Part shown: piece by piece, positions 49,016 to 60,984 of the stretch
Layout: the number at the start of each line of letters is the position of its first letter
How positions within the stretch are numbered: position 1 is the stretch's first letter
Program-made: the position numbers and the translations under genes
Source: Omphiscola glabra
Taxonomy: Eukaryota > Mollusca > Gastropoda > Lymnaeidae
Length of the DNA: 64,000 bases
Assembly: GCA_964017045.1 (NCBI GenBank)
Contig: OZ024796.1
Location: forward strand, 20,483,510 to 20,547,509
Direction: 5' to 3'
The notes under the pieces: generated by a model
Databases searched by the model: none
What the model was told of the DNA's origin: nothing
The model's input: the letters and a program-made list of their open reading frames with translations, nothing else

Positions 49016-49955
49016 GTGTCCATGTTAATCTTATAAACCACTTCCTGTCAAGTTACTTGTGACGTGTCCATGTTTGTCTTATAAACTACTTCCTGTCAAG
49101 TTACATGCAAGCCAAGTTCTTTTGCTTTGATTTTCTTGTGATCTTTAATTTGCTGTGTGCGCAGAGGGAGGCGTTCCGCCGAAATGTTCATTTTTGTTGT
49201 GTTGTCACTCAAGCTGTCACACATCACATTGTCAATATTTGATTCAATGAATTCAACCCTGCATCTTATCTATAATCATTTAAACAGTGAAACAGCGGCT
49301 GTTCATTGATTCTGATCTTAACGTGGATCAGTTTCTTTGCTACGGGTTTGACCTCTTATAAAAGAAACAATCTCAATAAGCAAATGATAGGCTGACAAAG
49401 TTCCATTTTAAACACAAATTCAATCCCGTTCATTTAGTCAAATATTTTATAATCTTAGCCATTAATAATTTTAACCTTTCATAGTTGTGAAAAGGACTTT
49501 AAATATCACAATTTCTATATATAAAAATTGTATTAAATTTCAATGTGATCATCTTCTAATGGTTAATTAATTGCAGGAGCTAAAAGGAAAAATGAATGGT
49601 CCAAAAAAAATAAAAATCATTAAATTGCAATATATCGTTTTACTCTTTAAAGAGACTATATTTATTTATTATTCCATTTATTACACCCTTTAAAATTATA
49701 TTTTCCTACAATTACTACAAGTGTTGTCAAATATTTCTTTAAATGTTAAATGGATATATTCTAAATATTGTGTTGTTGATCCATGAAACGTTCACAGATT
49801 TTAACATACTGATTAGGCAAAAACTTTTACATACATTTATCAATATTTACTTAGGAAAAAAATATAGATTTAATTCCATTTCAAAACACAAGTCAGTTAG
49901 AAAAAGTGTGCATTTATCCGGATTCCCAAAGAGTATAACTTGGCGTCTGAAAAAG
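49016..49955. other. Upstream region of paralog 4
   Basis: AT-rich unique sequence. A 27-bp segment (ATAAAC.ACTTCCTGTCAAGT) is duplicated at 49030 and 49081. Confidence 0.5.
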
Positions 49956-49963
49956 TATTTAAA
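49956..49963 (+). promoter_or_regulatory. TATA-like box of paralog 4
   Basis: TATTTAAA, 50-57 bp before the ATG at 50013, comparable to the TATA box of paralog 2 but a weaker match. Confidence 0.4.
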
Positions 49964-50012
49964 TTTAACTTTGACTAACATCCATCACTAAATCCGTTTT
50001 CACAGCTTGACA

Positions 50013-53000
50013 ATGCCTCGTCTCATTCTTATCATCGGCATCTCTCTAGCTATTCTGGCTGCAGTCAACGGAGCAGTGTTTCGAGGACTTGGTGAGTAAA
50101 ACATGGTTGCTAATTATCATCTTTCTTAAATAACTTAATTGACATTCAATATTGTACACACATTATGACATTATAGCATATTACTTAACGTTTGTGGAGT
50201 GGAAACTCAAAGTTGTGAGAGACACTTCCACATAATATCATCAACATAATGCAATAAACATAAAGTCATAATAATAAAGTTGTAAACATAATGTATTAAA
50301 CATAAGGTCATACAAATAAAGCTGTAAACTTAATGTAATAAACATAAAGTTATAAAAATAAAGTTGCAAACATAATGTACTAAACATAAAGTTAAAGAAA
50401 TAAAGACTTAAACCTACAGTCGTGGTCTGTTTCTCAGACTTTGATTTCTTCATATGACCTCTCATATTCCTTGCATTTTTATAGCGACACTCAAATAATG
50501 TCACAAAAATCCAGTCAAAGTTACATTGAAAATGTGCCCATTGTTTCCATAGAAAAACACTCACAATTGATAAGATGAGCCTAAATGATATAGAACTTAT
50601 GTATTGCATGATTGCTGATTACGCAAAGTAGACCTCTGTATGTTTGTTGACTACGCAGCAGAGACATGTATGTTTGTTGACTACGCCTTGTAGACCTGTA
50701 TGTTAGTTGCATACGTCGAATAGACATGTATGTTTTTTGACTATATCGTGTGGGTCTTTTAAGAATGGAACCAGTTGTTCTGCCCGAACAGATGCATTGT
50801 CGATGAAAGACACTTTGTTTGTTGAGAATTGTTTTCAACAACATGTCAAAGAATAGAGTCAACTATTCAACAACATGTCAAAGAATAGAGTCAACTATTC
50901 AACAACATGTCAAAAAATATTGTGAACTATTCAAGACCCTGTCTAATAATAGAGTCAACTATTCGACAACATGTTTAATAATGGAGTCAACTATTCAGAC
51001 ACTTGTCTTAAATAACTCTGATACATTGGTTTGTGTGGAGTCGAATTAACATTAGTTGAGAAATGGGTTAATTTATTTCTTGGAAAGAAACATAAATCTG
51101 CACTATGACCTCACTTAAAGTCTTACAATTTTGTTATCACTTATCTTTATATTTTCCTAAAGACAAAATGTCAAACTTGATTCGATCATTAGATAAAATG
51201 TCAAACTTGATTTGTTCATTAGACAAAATGTCAAACTTGATTTGTTCATTAGACAAAAATGTCAAACTTGATTTGTTCATTAGACAAAATGTCAAACTTG
51301 ATTTGTTCATTAGACAAAATGTCAAACTTGATTTGTTCATTAGACAAAATGTCAAACTTGATTTGTTCATTAGACAAAATGTCGAACTTGATTTGTTCAT
51401 TAGACAAAATGTCAAACTTGATTTGTTCATTAGACAAAATGTCGAACTTGATTCGTTCATTAGACAAAATGTCGAACTTGATTTGTTCATTAGACAAAAT
51501 GTCAAACTTGATTTGTTCATTAGACAAAATGTCGAACTTGATTCGTTCATTAGACAAAATGTCAAACTTAATTTGGTCAGCAAATAAAATGCCAAGCTTG
51601 ATCTGGTGCTCAATAAAATATTTTGCAACACATGTGTACAGCATATGTCTACAAAAATCAATTTAAGGGAAATATATGTAAAACTAACGGTTTACATAAT
51701 ACAGCATGTGACAAACTCAACATTACTGAAACTCAGGCATCAGTCTGAGTCACTGTTTCAATGAATGGGAGTCACCCACATGTTCTTTAGTAGGTTTGAA
51801 TCAGACCCGACGAATTGTGGCAGTTGCGGTTTGAAGGTTGCAATGTTCCCAACGTCACCCGAAAACGCTGTAGAGGCATGGTTATTGGACCATTTATTCA
51901 GTAGTTTTTTAATTGGCTTTTTTAAGTTTATGTCACATAAATAGAAAGTGGTATCAACAGTGGTATCAGTAGTACTATCAACAATGGCATCAACAGTGGT
52001 ATCAGTAGTACTATCAACAATGTTATCAACAGTGGTATCAGTAGTACTATCAACAATGGAATCAACAGTGGTATCAGTAGTACTATCAACAATGTTATCA
52101 ACAGTGGTATCAGTAGTACTATCAACAATGGTATCAACAGTGGTATCAGTAGTACTGTCAACAATGGTATCAACAGTGGTATCAGTAGTACTATCAACAA
52201 TGTTATCAACAGTGGTATCAGTAGTACTATCAACAATGGTATCAACAGTGGTATCAGTAGTACTATCAACAATGGTATCAACAGTGGTATCAGTAGTACT
52301 ATCAACAATGGTATCAACAGTGGCATCAACAGTGGTATCAACAGTGGTATCAGCAGTACTAACAATAATGGTATCAAAAGTTCCATCTACAATGGTATCA
52401 ACAGTGGTATAAGTAGTACTATCAACAATGGTATCAACAGTGGTATCGGTAGTACTATAAACAATGGTATCAACAGTGGTATCAACAGTGGTATCAACAG
52501 TGGTATCAACAGTGGTATCAACATTGGTATCAACAGTGGTATCAACAGTGGTATCAACAGGGGTTTCAACAATGGTATTAACAGTGACATCAACAGTCGT
52601 ATCAACAGTGATATCAACAATGGTATTAAGAGTGGTATCAACAGTGGTATCAACAGTCGTGTCAACAGATCAACAGAACGGGGAACCCAACCATACAGCT
52701 TGAAGACTTCCATAGTTCGTCCAAGTCTCCACATCTTACGCCTAACGTAAGGAATGTTTTGAGGAGGGCGTGTTAGAGAATCTGCTTAATGGATAGGATA
52801 ACTGTCTGAGTCGTGTTTGAGAATCTGCTTAATGGATAGAATAACTGTCTGAGTCGTGTTTGAGAATCTGCTTAATGGATAGGATGTCTGTCTGAGTAGT
52901 GTTTGAGAATCTGCTTATTGGATAGGATAACTGACTGAGTCGTGTTTGAGAATCTGCCTAATGGATAGGATAACTGTCTGAGTCGTGTTTGAGAATCTGC

Positions 53001-55230
53001 TTAATGGATAGGATGTCTGTCTGAGTAGTGTTTGAGAATCTGCTTATTGGATAGGATAACTGACTGAGTCGTGTTTGAGAATCTGCTTAATGGATAGGAT
53101 AACTGTCTGAGCCGTGTTTGAGAATATGCTTAATGGATAGGATAACTGTCTGAGCCGTGTTTGAGAATATGCTTAATGGATAGGATAACTGTCTGAGTCT
53201 GTGCAAACTTTGAACATATTACGCCAGTAACACACTTCCTGAACATCTGAAATGGTTTATTACCCCCCACCCCCAAAACAAAGTATATTCCCAGAACTTA
53301 GTTCAAAAGTGCTAAAAAATGTCTCCATTTTGAAAGCAGGATGCTTGATTTTTAAAGTGAGGAGGTGATGTGACCTGTTTAGGTTCTCAGAGGAAGATGG
53401 TGATGTGACCTGTTTAGGTTCTCAGAGGAAGTTGGTGATGTGACCTGTTTAGGTTCTCAGAGGAAGTTGGTGATGTGACCTGTTTAGGTTCTCAGAGGAA
53501 GTTGGTGATGTGACCTGTTTAGGTTCTCAGAGGAAGTTGGTGATGTGACCTGTTTAGGTTCTCAGAGGAAGTTGGTGATGTGACCTGTTTAGGTTCTCAG
53601 AGGAAGTTGGTGATGTGACCTGTTTAGGCTCTCAGAGGAAGTTGGTGATGTGACCTGTTTAGGCTCTCAGAGGAAGTTGGTGATGTGACCTGTTTAGGTT
53701 CTCAGAGGGGGTTGGTGATTTGACCTGTTTAGGTTCTCAGAGGAAGTTGGTGATGTGACCTGTTTAGGCTCTCAGAGGGGGTTGGAGATGTGACCTTTAT
53801 AGTTTCTCAGACGGGGTTGGGTTTGTGACCTATTTAGTTTCTCAGAGGGGGTTGGGGATGTGACCTGCTTAGTTTCTCATAGGGGGTTAGTGATGTGACC
53901 TTTTAGGCAACTAATGGATGTTGTGAAACTTAGGTTAGACAACTAATGTGGGTGGTGAAACTTAAGTTAGACAACGGATCTGTAGTGTTTAGGCTTTAAA
54001 GGGGTGGGGGTGGTTATGTGGGCAGTTTAGACTTTAAGAAGTGGGGTGGTGGGGGCTTTATAGGGTTTTTCATTCAAAAAATTGTATACAAATATCTCGT
54101 TTAACATTGTCCAGCAAACCACCCCTAGCCACATTCATTAAAAAAATATATATGTTTCATATATCAGAGACCAAATTAAATTTCACGCTGTAATTTTAAA
54201 ATTGTTAGGAAAGACTGCGTAAGACCCTGGTATATCGACACGCAAATAAATCTCTTTGTTAGGTGTTCTCATGATAAATAAACTCACAGATTAACTGCAA
54301 TGTAACATTTTTCCCATTTTCGTGTCATGACAATATTTGTGCCGCATACTGTTTATCTTAAAATAAATTGTTTGATACATATGTAACACAAATGCTTCGA
54401 AAATAACTTATGACACAAAGGTTTTTTTCTTAGCAATTTTATGGCGATTTTTCTTTAATTAAACTAAAATTGTCTTTAAAAAGCTATACTCTTTTTGTTT
54501 CAATGTTTTAAACTATTTGCGCAGCCCCGTGTCCTGACAATCACGTAGCTGGGGAAACCTGGTATCCGGAAGGTTGTATGAGATGTGACTGTGATACTGA
54601 AGGCTATCAGTGTGCCACGTAATGGATATACAATAAAAGATTAATTAATATTTAATATAAAAACATATATAGAAGATATTTAATTTATATACTATAAGAT
54701 ATATATAGTATTACTTAGTACATGTATGTATATATGTTATGTACGACATATAACAATATGTATTAGAATGTATATATATAATATGTAAGATCTATAACAA
54801 TATGTATTAGAATATAATATAACAATATGTATTCGAATTTAATATATACATTTAATTAAAATCCTTCAAGAACTTGCAAATAGAAATCTTCATGTGCCTT
54901 CCTTTCAGCTGCGGACTCTATGCATTCGACTACAACGCAAGCCAGTGCTATGAGGAACTCAATGCCAGTAAACCCTACCCAGACTGCTGCTTGCCTAAAA
55001 TTCTGTGTGCTGGGGATCCAGGCTTTAACTCCAGCAAACTAGCTAATCCACCCGCTGTGATTGCTCCACCCGTTCCGGTTGCTAATCCCACCACCAAAGC
55101 ACCTGCAACTAAAGGACAAATTAAACCGGCGTCTACTACTAAAAGAACCCCCACACCCAAACCAACCCCCAGACGCCCTATTAAACAACAGAACCCCAGG
55201 ACACAGCAAGATAAAAACCGAAGAGGTTGA
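50013..55230 (+). CDS. SVWC-like secreted Cys-rich protein, paralog 4 (basic Pro/Thr tail)
   Basis: Exons 50013-50091, 54525-54618 (94 bp) and 54909-55230; 164 residues. The signal peptide MPRLILIIGISLAILAAVNG shares its AAVNGAV end with paralog 2. Exon 2 reads APCPDNHVAGETWYPEGC, then C.C.C; exon 3 starts CGLYAFDYNASQCYEE, then SKPYPDCC and CAG, for ten cysteines. The post-domain motif is diverged (GFNSSKLANPP instead of GFDESKLQPDP) and the tail is basic and rich in Pro, Thr and Lys (TPTPKPTPRRP), ending NRRG: likely O-glycosylated or extended, unlike the acidic tails of the others. NAS and NSS sequons are present. Introns: 4.43 kb (phase 1, donor GTGAGT) and 290 bp (phase 2, donor GTAATG). 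AATAAA lies at 55276. The most divergent of the four. Confidence 0.9.
50640..50750. repeat. Degenerate 30-42 bp repeats in intron 1 of paralog 4
   Basis: Three to four units with core TGTATGTTTGTTGACTACG. Confidence 0.75.
50825..51005. repeat. 32-bp minisatellite in intron 1 of paralog 4
   Basis: About 5.5 copies with core CAACAACATGTCAAAGAATA. Confidence 0.93.
51162..51615. repeat. 30-bp minisatellite in intron 1 of paralog 4
   Basis: About 15 copies with core GACAAAATGTCAAACTTGAT; one copy has an extra A. Open frames on both strands are by-products of the 30-bp unit. Confidence 0.96.
51945..52670. repeat. 12/36-bp minisatellite in intron 1 of paralog 4
   Basis: The basic 12-bp unit GGTATCAACAGT is organised into a 36-bp higher-order unit (with AGTAGTACT) in the left two thirds, and is plain 12-bp in the right third. 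A clear case of a three-unit super-repeat arising inside a simple array. Confidence 0.96.
52775..53195. repeat. 43-bp minisatellite in intron 1 of paralog 4
   Basis: About 9.5 copies with core GTTTGAGAATCTGCTTAATG. A run of variants recurs after three units. Confidence 0.95.
53362..53905. repeat. 35-bp minisatellite in intron 1 of paralog 4
   Basis: About 15 copies with core TGATGTGACCTGTTTAGGTT. The left side is near-perfect and the right side decayed. Confidence 0.95.
53910..53990. repeat. Remnant of the 32-bp family of 56.1-60.2 kb, in intron 1
   Basis: Two to three diverged units (AACTAATGGATGTTGTGAAA, CTTAGGTTAGACAACTAATG) match the monomer of the 4 kb array downstream of the gene, in the same orientation. 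Sequence from 53991 to 54520 is otherwise unique. Confidence 0.85.
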
Positions 55231-55284
55231 TGTATTCTATCACCTCCCCCCCCCCTCCCTCCCTCCCTCCCCTAAAATAAAATA

Positions 55285-56149
55285 GTTACAACTGCCCTGT
55301 TACAAGTATCAACTTGAAAGTCTCAACTAACTCAAATCTTACGACCAATAGGAAGACAGAGGATTTTCTTTTAAAATTTAAATAATTAAAAATGTATAAA
55401 GTATAATTTTTAGACGCCTGTTTCTTACTACTAAACATGACTTTCACGTGACAGCAAAATAAAACTCTACAATAGATTTTGGCAGTTGTTCAATCCTAAA
55501 AAAAATTGAAACATTTTTTTTTGAAACTTTTTATTTCATGAATGTGTTGTCTTATAAGACTTTTTAGATGAAGGGGTAAACCGTTAAACCCTTTAAAATA
55601 TTATAGATGCACCTATTTGATTTTACTTTTACATGAAACTGTTTGTAACACTATCAATAAGTTCATTTATTAGTTTTCCCTTTTCCACTTGTTACTGTGC
55701 TAATATTGACGGTTCGACCCAAAATTGAGTGAAATTAGTTCTTCAATAAAATTTCGATCTCCTTTCAATGTTTGTTAAGTTTTTTTAATTGAGTTTGATA
55801 TCGTGTAACTTCAGCAATAAAATAGGTTTGTTTATTACAACATCACTATAATAGCTGTTCGTAATTGTATTACAATATACTTGACTAACCATGAGGCTCA
55901 CGCATTTTAGACCGAGTCCTAAAATCAATATTTACTAACCTTTTGAAGATATTACGGTACAGTAAAAAACGACTTAAAGTACATTGCGTTAACATATGGG
56001 TAGTTGTGGTTTTTACTTCATATGCTTTTCTGATCTCATCTTCGAATGACCGTTATAATCAAATCCTAAGATTTTCCGAAAGGGCAACAACCTATATAAT
56101 GTTTCTGTTCTTTTCAAAAAGACAGCGCCAGCAATCTTCCTGTTGTTCG
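55285..56149. other. Downstream flank of paralog 4
   Basis: AT-rich, unique. No gene seen; the 82-codon frame at 55943-56191 runs into the array and has no recognisable domain. Confidence 0.5.
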
Positions 56150-59100
56150 TGCAGCTTGGGCTGGACAACTAATGGAGGTGGTGAAACTTAGCCTGGACAA
56201 CTAATGAAGGTGGTGAAACTTAGCCTGGACAACTAATGGAGGTGGTGAAACTTAGGCTAGACAACTAATGCAGGTGGTGAAACTTAGCCTGGACAACTAA
56301 TGAAGGTGGTGATACTTAGGCTAGACAACTAATGGTGGTGGTGAAACTTAGGCTAGACCCCTAATGCAGGTGATGACACTTAGGCTAGACGACTAATGGA
56401 GGTGGTGAAACTTAGGCTAGACGACTAATGGAGAAGGTGAAACTTAGGCTAGACAACTAATGGTGGTGGTGAAACTTAGGCTAGACAACTAATGGTGGTG
56501 GTGAAACTTAGGCTAGACCACTAATGCAGGTGATGACACTTAGGCTAGACGACTAATGGAGAAGGCGAAACTTAGGCTAGACAACTAATGCAGGTGGTGA
56601 AACTTAGGCTAGACAACTAATGCAGGTGGTAAAACTTAGGCTAGACCACTAATGGTGGTGGTGAAACTTAGGCTAGACCACTAATGGAGGGGGTGAAACT
56701 TAGGCTAGACGACTAATGGGGAAGGTGAAACTTAGGCTAGACCACTAATGGAGGTGGTGAAACGTAGGCTAGACCACTAATGGAGGTGGTGAAACTTAGG
56801 CTAGACCACTAATGGAGGTGGTGAAACTTAGGCTAGACAACTAATGCAGGTGGTAAAACTTAGGCTAGACGACAAATGCAGGTGGTGAAACTTAGGCTAG
56901 ACGACAAAAGGAGGTGGTGAAACTTAGGCTAGACGACTAATGCAGGTGGTGAAACTTAGGCTAGACGACTAATGGTGAATGTGAAACTTAGGCTAGACCA
57001 CTAATGGAGGTGGTGAAACGTAGGCTAGACCACTAATGGAGGTGGTGAAACTTAGGCTAGACCACTAATGGAGGTGGTGAAACTTAGGCTAGACAACTAA
57101 TGGAGGTGGTGAAACTTAGGCTAGACGACTAATGCAGGTGGTAAAACTTAGGCTAGACGACAAAAGGAGGTGGTGAAACTTAGGCTAGACGACTAATGCA
57201 GGTGGTGAAACTTAGGCTAGACAACTAATGCAGGTGGTAAAACTTAGGCTAGACCACTAATGGTGGTGGTGAAACTTAGGCTAGACCACTAATGGAGGGG
57301 GTGAAACTTAGGCTAGACGACTAATGGGGAAGGTGAAACTTAGGCTAGACCACTAATGGAGGTGGTGAAACGTAGGCTAGACCACTAATGGAGGTGGTGA
57401 AACTTAGGCTAGACCACTAATGGAGGTGGTGAAACGTAGGCTAGACCACTAATGGAGGTGGTGAAACTTAGGCTAGACCACTAATGGAGGTGGTAAAACT
57501 TAGGCTAGACGACAAATGCAGGTGGTGAAACTTAGGCTAGACGACAAAAGGAGGTGGTGAAACTTAGGCTAGACGACTAATGCAGGTGGTGAAACTTAGG
57601 CTAGACGACTAATGGTGAATGTGAAACTTAGGCTAGACCACTAATGCAGGTCGTGAAACTTAGGCTAGACAACTAATGGAGGTGGTGAAACTTAGGCTAG
57701 ACGACTAATGCAGGTGGTAAAACTTAGGCTAGACGACAAAAGGAGGTGGTGAAACTTAGGCTAGACGACTAATGCAGGTGGTGAAACTTAGGCTAGACGA
57801 CTAATGCAGGTGGTGAAACTTAGGCTAGACGACTAATGCAGGTGGTGAAACTTAGGCTAGACAACTAATGAAGGTGGTGAAACATAGGCTAGACGACTAA
57901 TTGAGGCGGTGAAACTTAGGCTAGACAACTAATGGAGGTGGTGAAACTTAGGCTAGACAACTAATGGAGGTGGTGAAACTTAGGCTAGACAACTAATTCA
58001 GGCAGTGAAACATAGGCTAGACTACTAATGGTGGTGGTGAAACTTGGGCTAGACGACTAATTGAGGCGGTGAAACATAGGCTAGACAACTAATGGTGTTT
58101 GTGAAACTTTGGCTAGACGACTAATGGAGGTGGTGAAACTTAGGCTAGACCACTAATGGAGGTGGTGAAACTTAGGCTAGACGACTAATGGTGGTGGTGA
58201 AACTTGGGCTAGACGACTAATGGAGGTGGTGAAACTTAGGCTAGACAACTAATGGTGGTGGTGAAACTTAGGCTAGACCACTAATGGTGGTGGTGAAACT
58301 TAGGCTAGACCACTAATGGTGGTGGTGAAACTTAGGCTAGACCACTAATGGTGGTGGTGAAACTTGGGCTAGACGACTAATGGAGGTGGTGAAACTTAGG
58401 CTAGACCTCTAATGGTGGTGGTTAAACTTAGAATAGACCCCTAATGGAGGGGGTGAAACTTAGGCTAGACGACTAATGGGGAAGGTGAAACTTAGGCTAG
58501 ACCACTAATGGAGGTGGTGAAACTTAGGCTAGACCACTAATGGAGGTGGTGAAACTTAGGCTAGACCACTAATGGAGGTGGTGAAACTTAGGCTAGACAA
58601 CTAATGCAGGTGGTAAAACTTAGGCTAGACGACAAATGCAGGTGGTGAAACTTAGGCTAGACGACAAAAGGAGGTGGTGAAACTTAGGCTAGACGACTAA
58701 TGCAGGTGGTGAAACTTAAGCTAGACGACTAATGCAGGTGGTGAAACTTAGGCTAGACGACAAAAGGAGGTGGTGAAACTTAGGCTAGACGACTAATGCA
58801 GGTGGTGAAACTTAGGCTAGACGACTAATGGGGAAGGTGATACTTAGGCTAGACCACTAATGCAGGTGGTGAAACTTAGGCTAGACAACTAATGGAGGTG
58901 GTGAAAGTTGGGCTATACGACTAATGCAGGTGGTAAAACTTAGGCTAGACGACAAAAGGAGGTGGTGAAACTTAGGCTAGACGACTAATGCAGGTGGTGA
59001 AACTTAGGCTAGACGACTAATGCAGGTGGTGAAACTTAGGCTAGACGACTAATGAAGATGGTGAAACATAGGCTAGACGACTAATTGAGGCGGTGAAACT

Positions 59101-60175
59101 TAGGCTAGACAACTAATGCAGGTGGTGAAACTTAGGCTAGACGACTAATGCAGGTGGTGAAACTTAGGCTAGACAACTAATGAAGGTGGTGAAACATAGG
59201 CTAGACGACTAATTGAGGCGGTGAAACTTAGGCTAGACAACTAATGGAGGTGGTGAAACTTAGGCTAGACAACTAATGGAGGTGGTGAAACTTAGGCTAG
59301 ACAACTAATTCAGGCAGTGAAACATAGGCTAGACTACTAATGGTGGTGGTGAAACTTGGGCTAGACGACTAATTGAGGCTGTGAAACATAGGCTAGACAA
59401 CTAATGGTGGTTGTGAAACTTGGGCTAGACGACTAATGGAGGTGGTGAAACTTAGGCTAGACCACTAATGGAGGTGGTGAAACTTAGGCTAGACGACTAA
59501 TGGTGGTGGTGAAACTTGGGCTAGACGACTAATGGAGGTGGTGAAACTTAGGCTAGACAACTAATGGTGGTGGTGAAACTTAGGCTAGACCACTAATGGT
59601 GGTGGTGAAACTTAGGCTAGACCACTAATGGTGGTGGTGAAACTTAGGCTAGACCACTAATGGTGGTGGTGAAACTTGGGCTAGACGACTAATGGAGGTG
59701 GTGAAACTTAGGCTAGACAACTAATGGTGGTGGTGAAACTTAGGCTAGACCACTAATGGTGGTAGTGAAACTTAGGCTAGACAACTAATGGTGGTGGTGA
59801 AACTTAGGCTAGACCACTAATGGTGGTGGTGAAACTTAGGCTAGACCACTAGTGGTGGTGGTGAAACTTAGGCTAGACCACTAATGGAGGTGGTGAAACT
59901 TAGGCTAGACGACTAATTGTGGTGGTGAAACTTGGGCTAGACGACTAATGGAGGTGGTGAAACTTAGGCTAGACGACTAATGGAGGTCGTGAAACTTAGG
60001 CTAGACGACTAATGGAGGTGGTGAAACTTAGGCTAGACCACTAATGCAGGTGGTGAAACTTAGGCTAGACGACTAATGGTGGTTGTGAAACTTGGGCTAG
60101 ACGACTAATGCAGGTGGTGAGACTTGGGCTAGACGACTAATGCAGGTGGTGAGACTTGGGCTAGACGACTAATGG
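56150..60175. repeat. 4 kb array of a 32-bp unit
   Basis: About 125 copies with core GAAACTTAGGCTAGACGACT followed by AATGGAGGTGGT. Sub-variants (CCACTAATGGTGGTGGT, CGACAAAAGGAGGTGGT, CAACTAATTCAGGCAGT) occur in ordered blocks that recur, for example about 57890-58400 against 59180-59690. Unlike many arrays here it has no long open frame, because 32 is not a multiple of three and TAG/TAA occur in each unit. Confidence 0.97.
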
Positions 60176-60503
60176 ATGTGTTACTAGTTATTCTTGCAGC
60201 GGTTGTCTCCATGGATGTTGCAGCTGAACATAAAAACAAGTTATTATTCATGGAACCGATGAGAAACTTAAGTTATCATATTGTGACAGCGTGTTTCTTG
60301 TTTAGATTATCACACAACTACTTGCAACGTTTAATGTAAAAGTGACCAACGAATCATTGAGCCAATTCATGATGGAAATAAAGATATTACAAGCAACTTA
60401 TAATACAGACCGTCACAAACTTAGTTACTTTAAAAAGCTGAAAAATATTATTTAGCTTTGTTATAACCCGGCCCGATGTTGGGGAAACTTTGGCCAATTA
60501 CAC
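60176..60503. other. Flank of the 4 kb array
   Basis: A 55-codon frame (60172-60339) starting inside the last array unit has a hydrophobic start (see findings). An AATAAA lies at 60379. No gene is called. Confidence 0.35.
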
Positions 60504-60698
60504 CAGTGGTTCTCAACTTTCTTAAGGCCTCGACAATTTAATACAGTTCATAATGTTGAGGTGACCCCCCACCCCCCAGCTTAAAATTATGTTCGTTGCC
60601 ACTTAATAAATATGTGTTTTCTGATGGTCTTAGGCGACCCATGTGTAAGGGTCGTTCGAACCCCAACAGGGTCCCAACCCACATGTTGAGAACCGCTT
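60504..60698 (+). mobile_element. SPIN/URR1-like non-autonomous hAT element, copy 3
   Basis: Starts CAGTGGTTCTCAACTTTCTT and ends ATGTTGAGAACCGCTT; interior TTTTCTGATGGTCTTAGGCG and GGGTCGTTCGAA. Flanking 8-mers AATTACAC and ATCTACAT agree at 6 of 8 positions, a decayed target duplication. More diverged than copies 1 and 2, so older. Confidence 0.82.
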
Positions 60699-60984
60699 AT
60701 CTACATGATTTTTCAAAATATTTAGTACTCAAACTCACACTTCTTCACTCGATGAATGAAAATGTACTCTAAGGTGTCTTCTATTTTCTCCCAAATAGGC
60801 AAAACATGGTTACCTATCAATTCCAAAACAAAAGATTTCCAAAAGATGGCACCAGGTAACACAGGTATGCGGTACATTGTTACTCAATTTCTCCGTCCAG
60901 AAAAGGTACTCTGTCACCGAAATGTGAAGTCCGATCGACCATTAAGATATCTCGACAGGCGTATTCTGTCGGTTACATCAAAGC

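Noticed and set aside
3364..55230. Calling the family beta-microseminoprotein
   Set aside because: The first half (W...C..C.C) fits both, but the YP.CC....C ending and the spacing fit SVWC better; the relation to microseminoprotein is noted only as a likeness.
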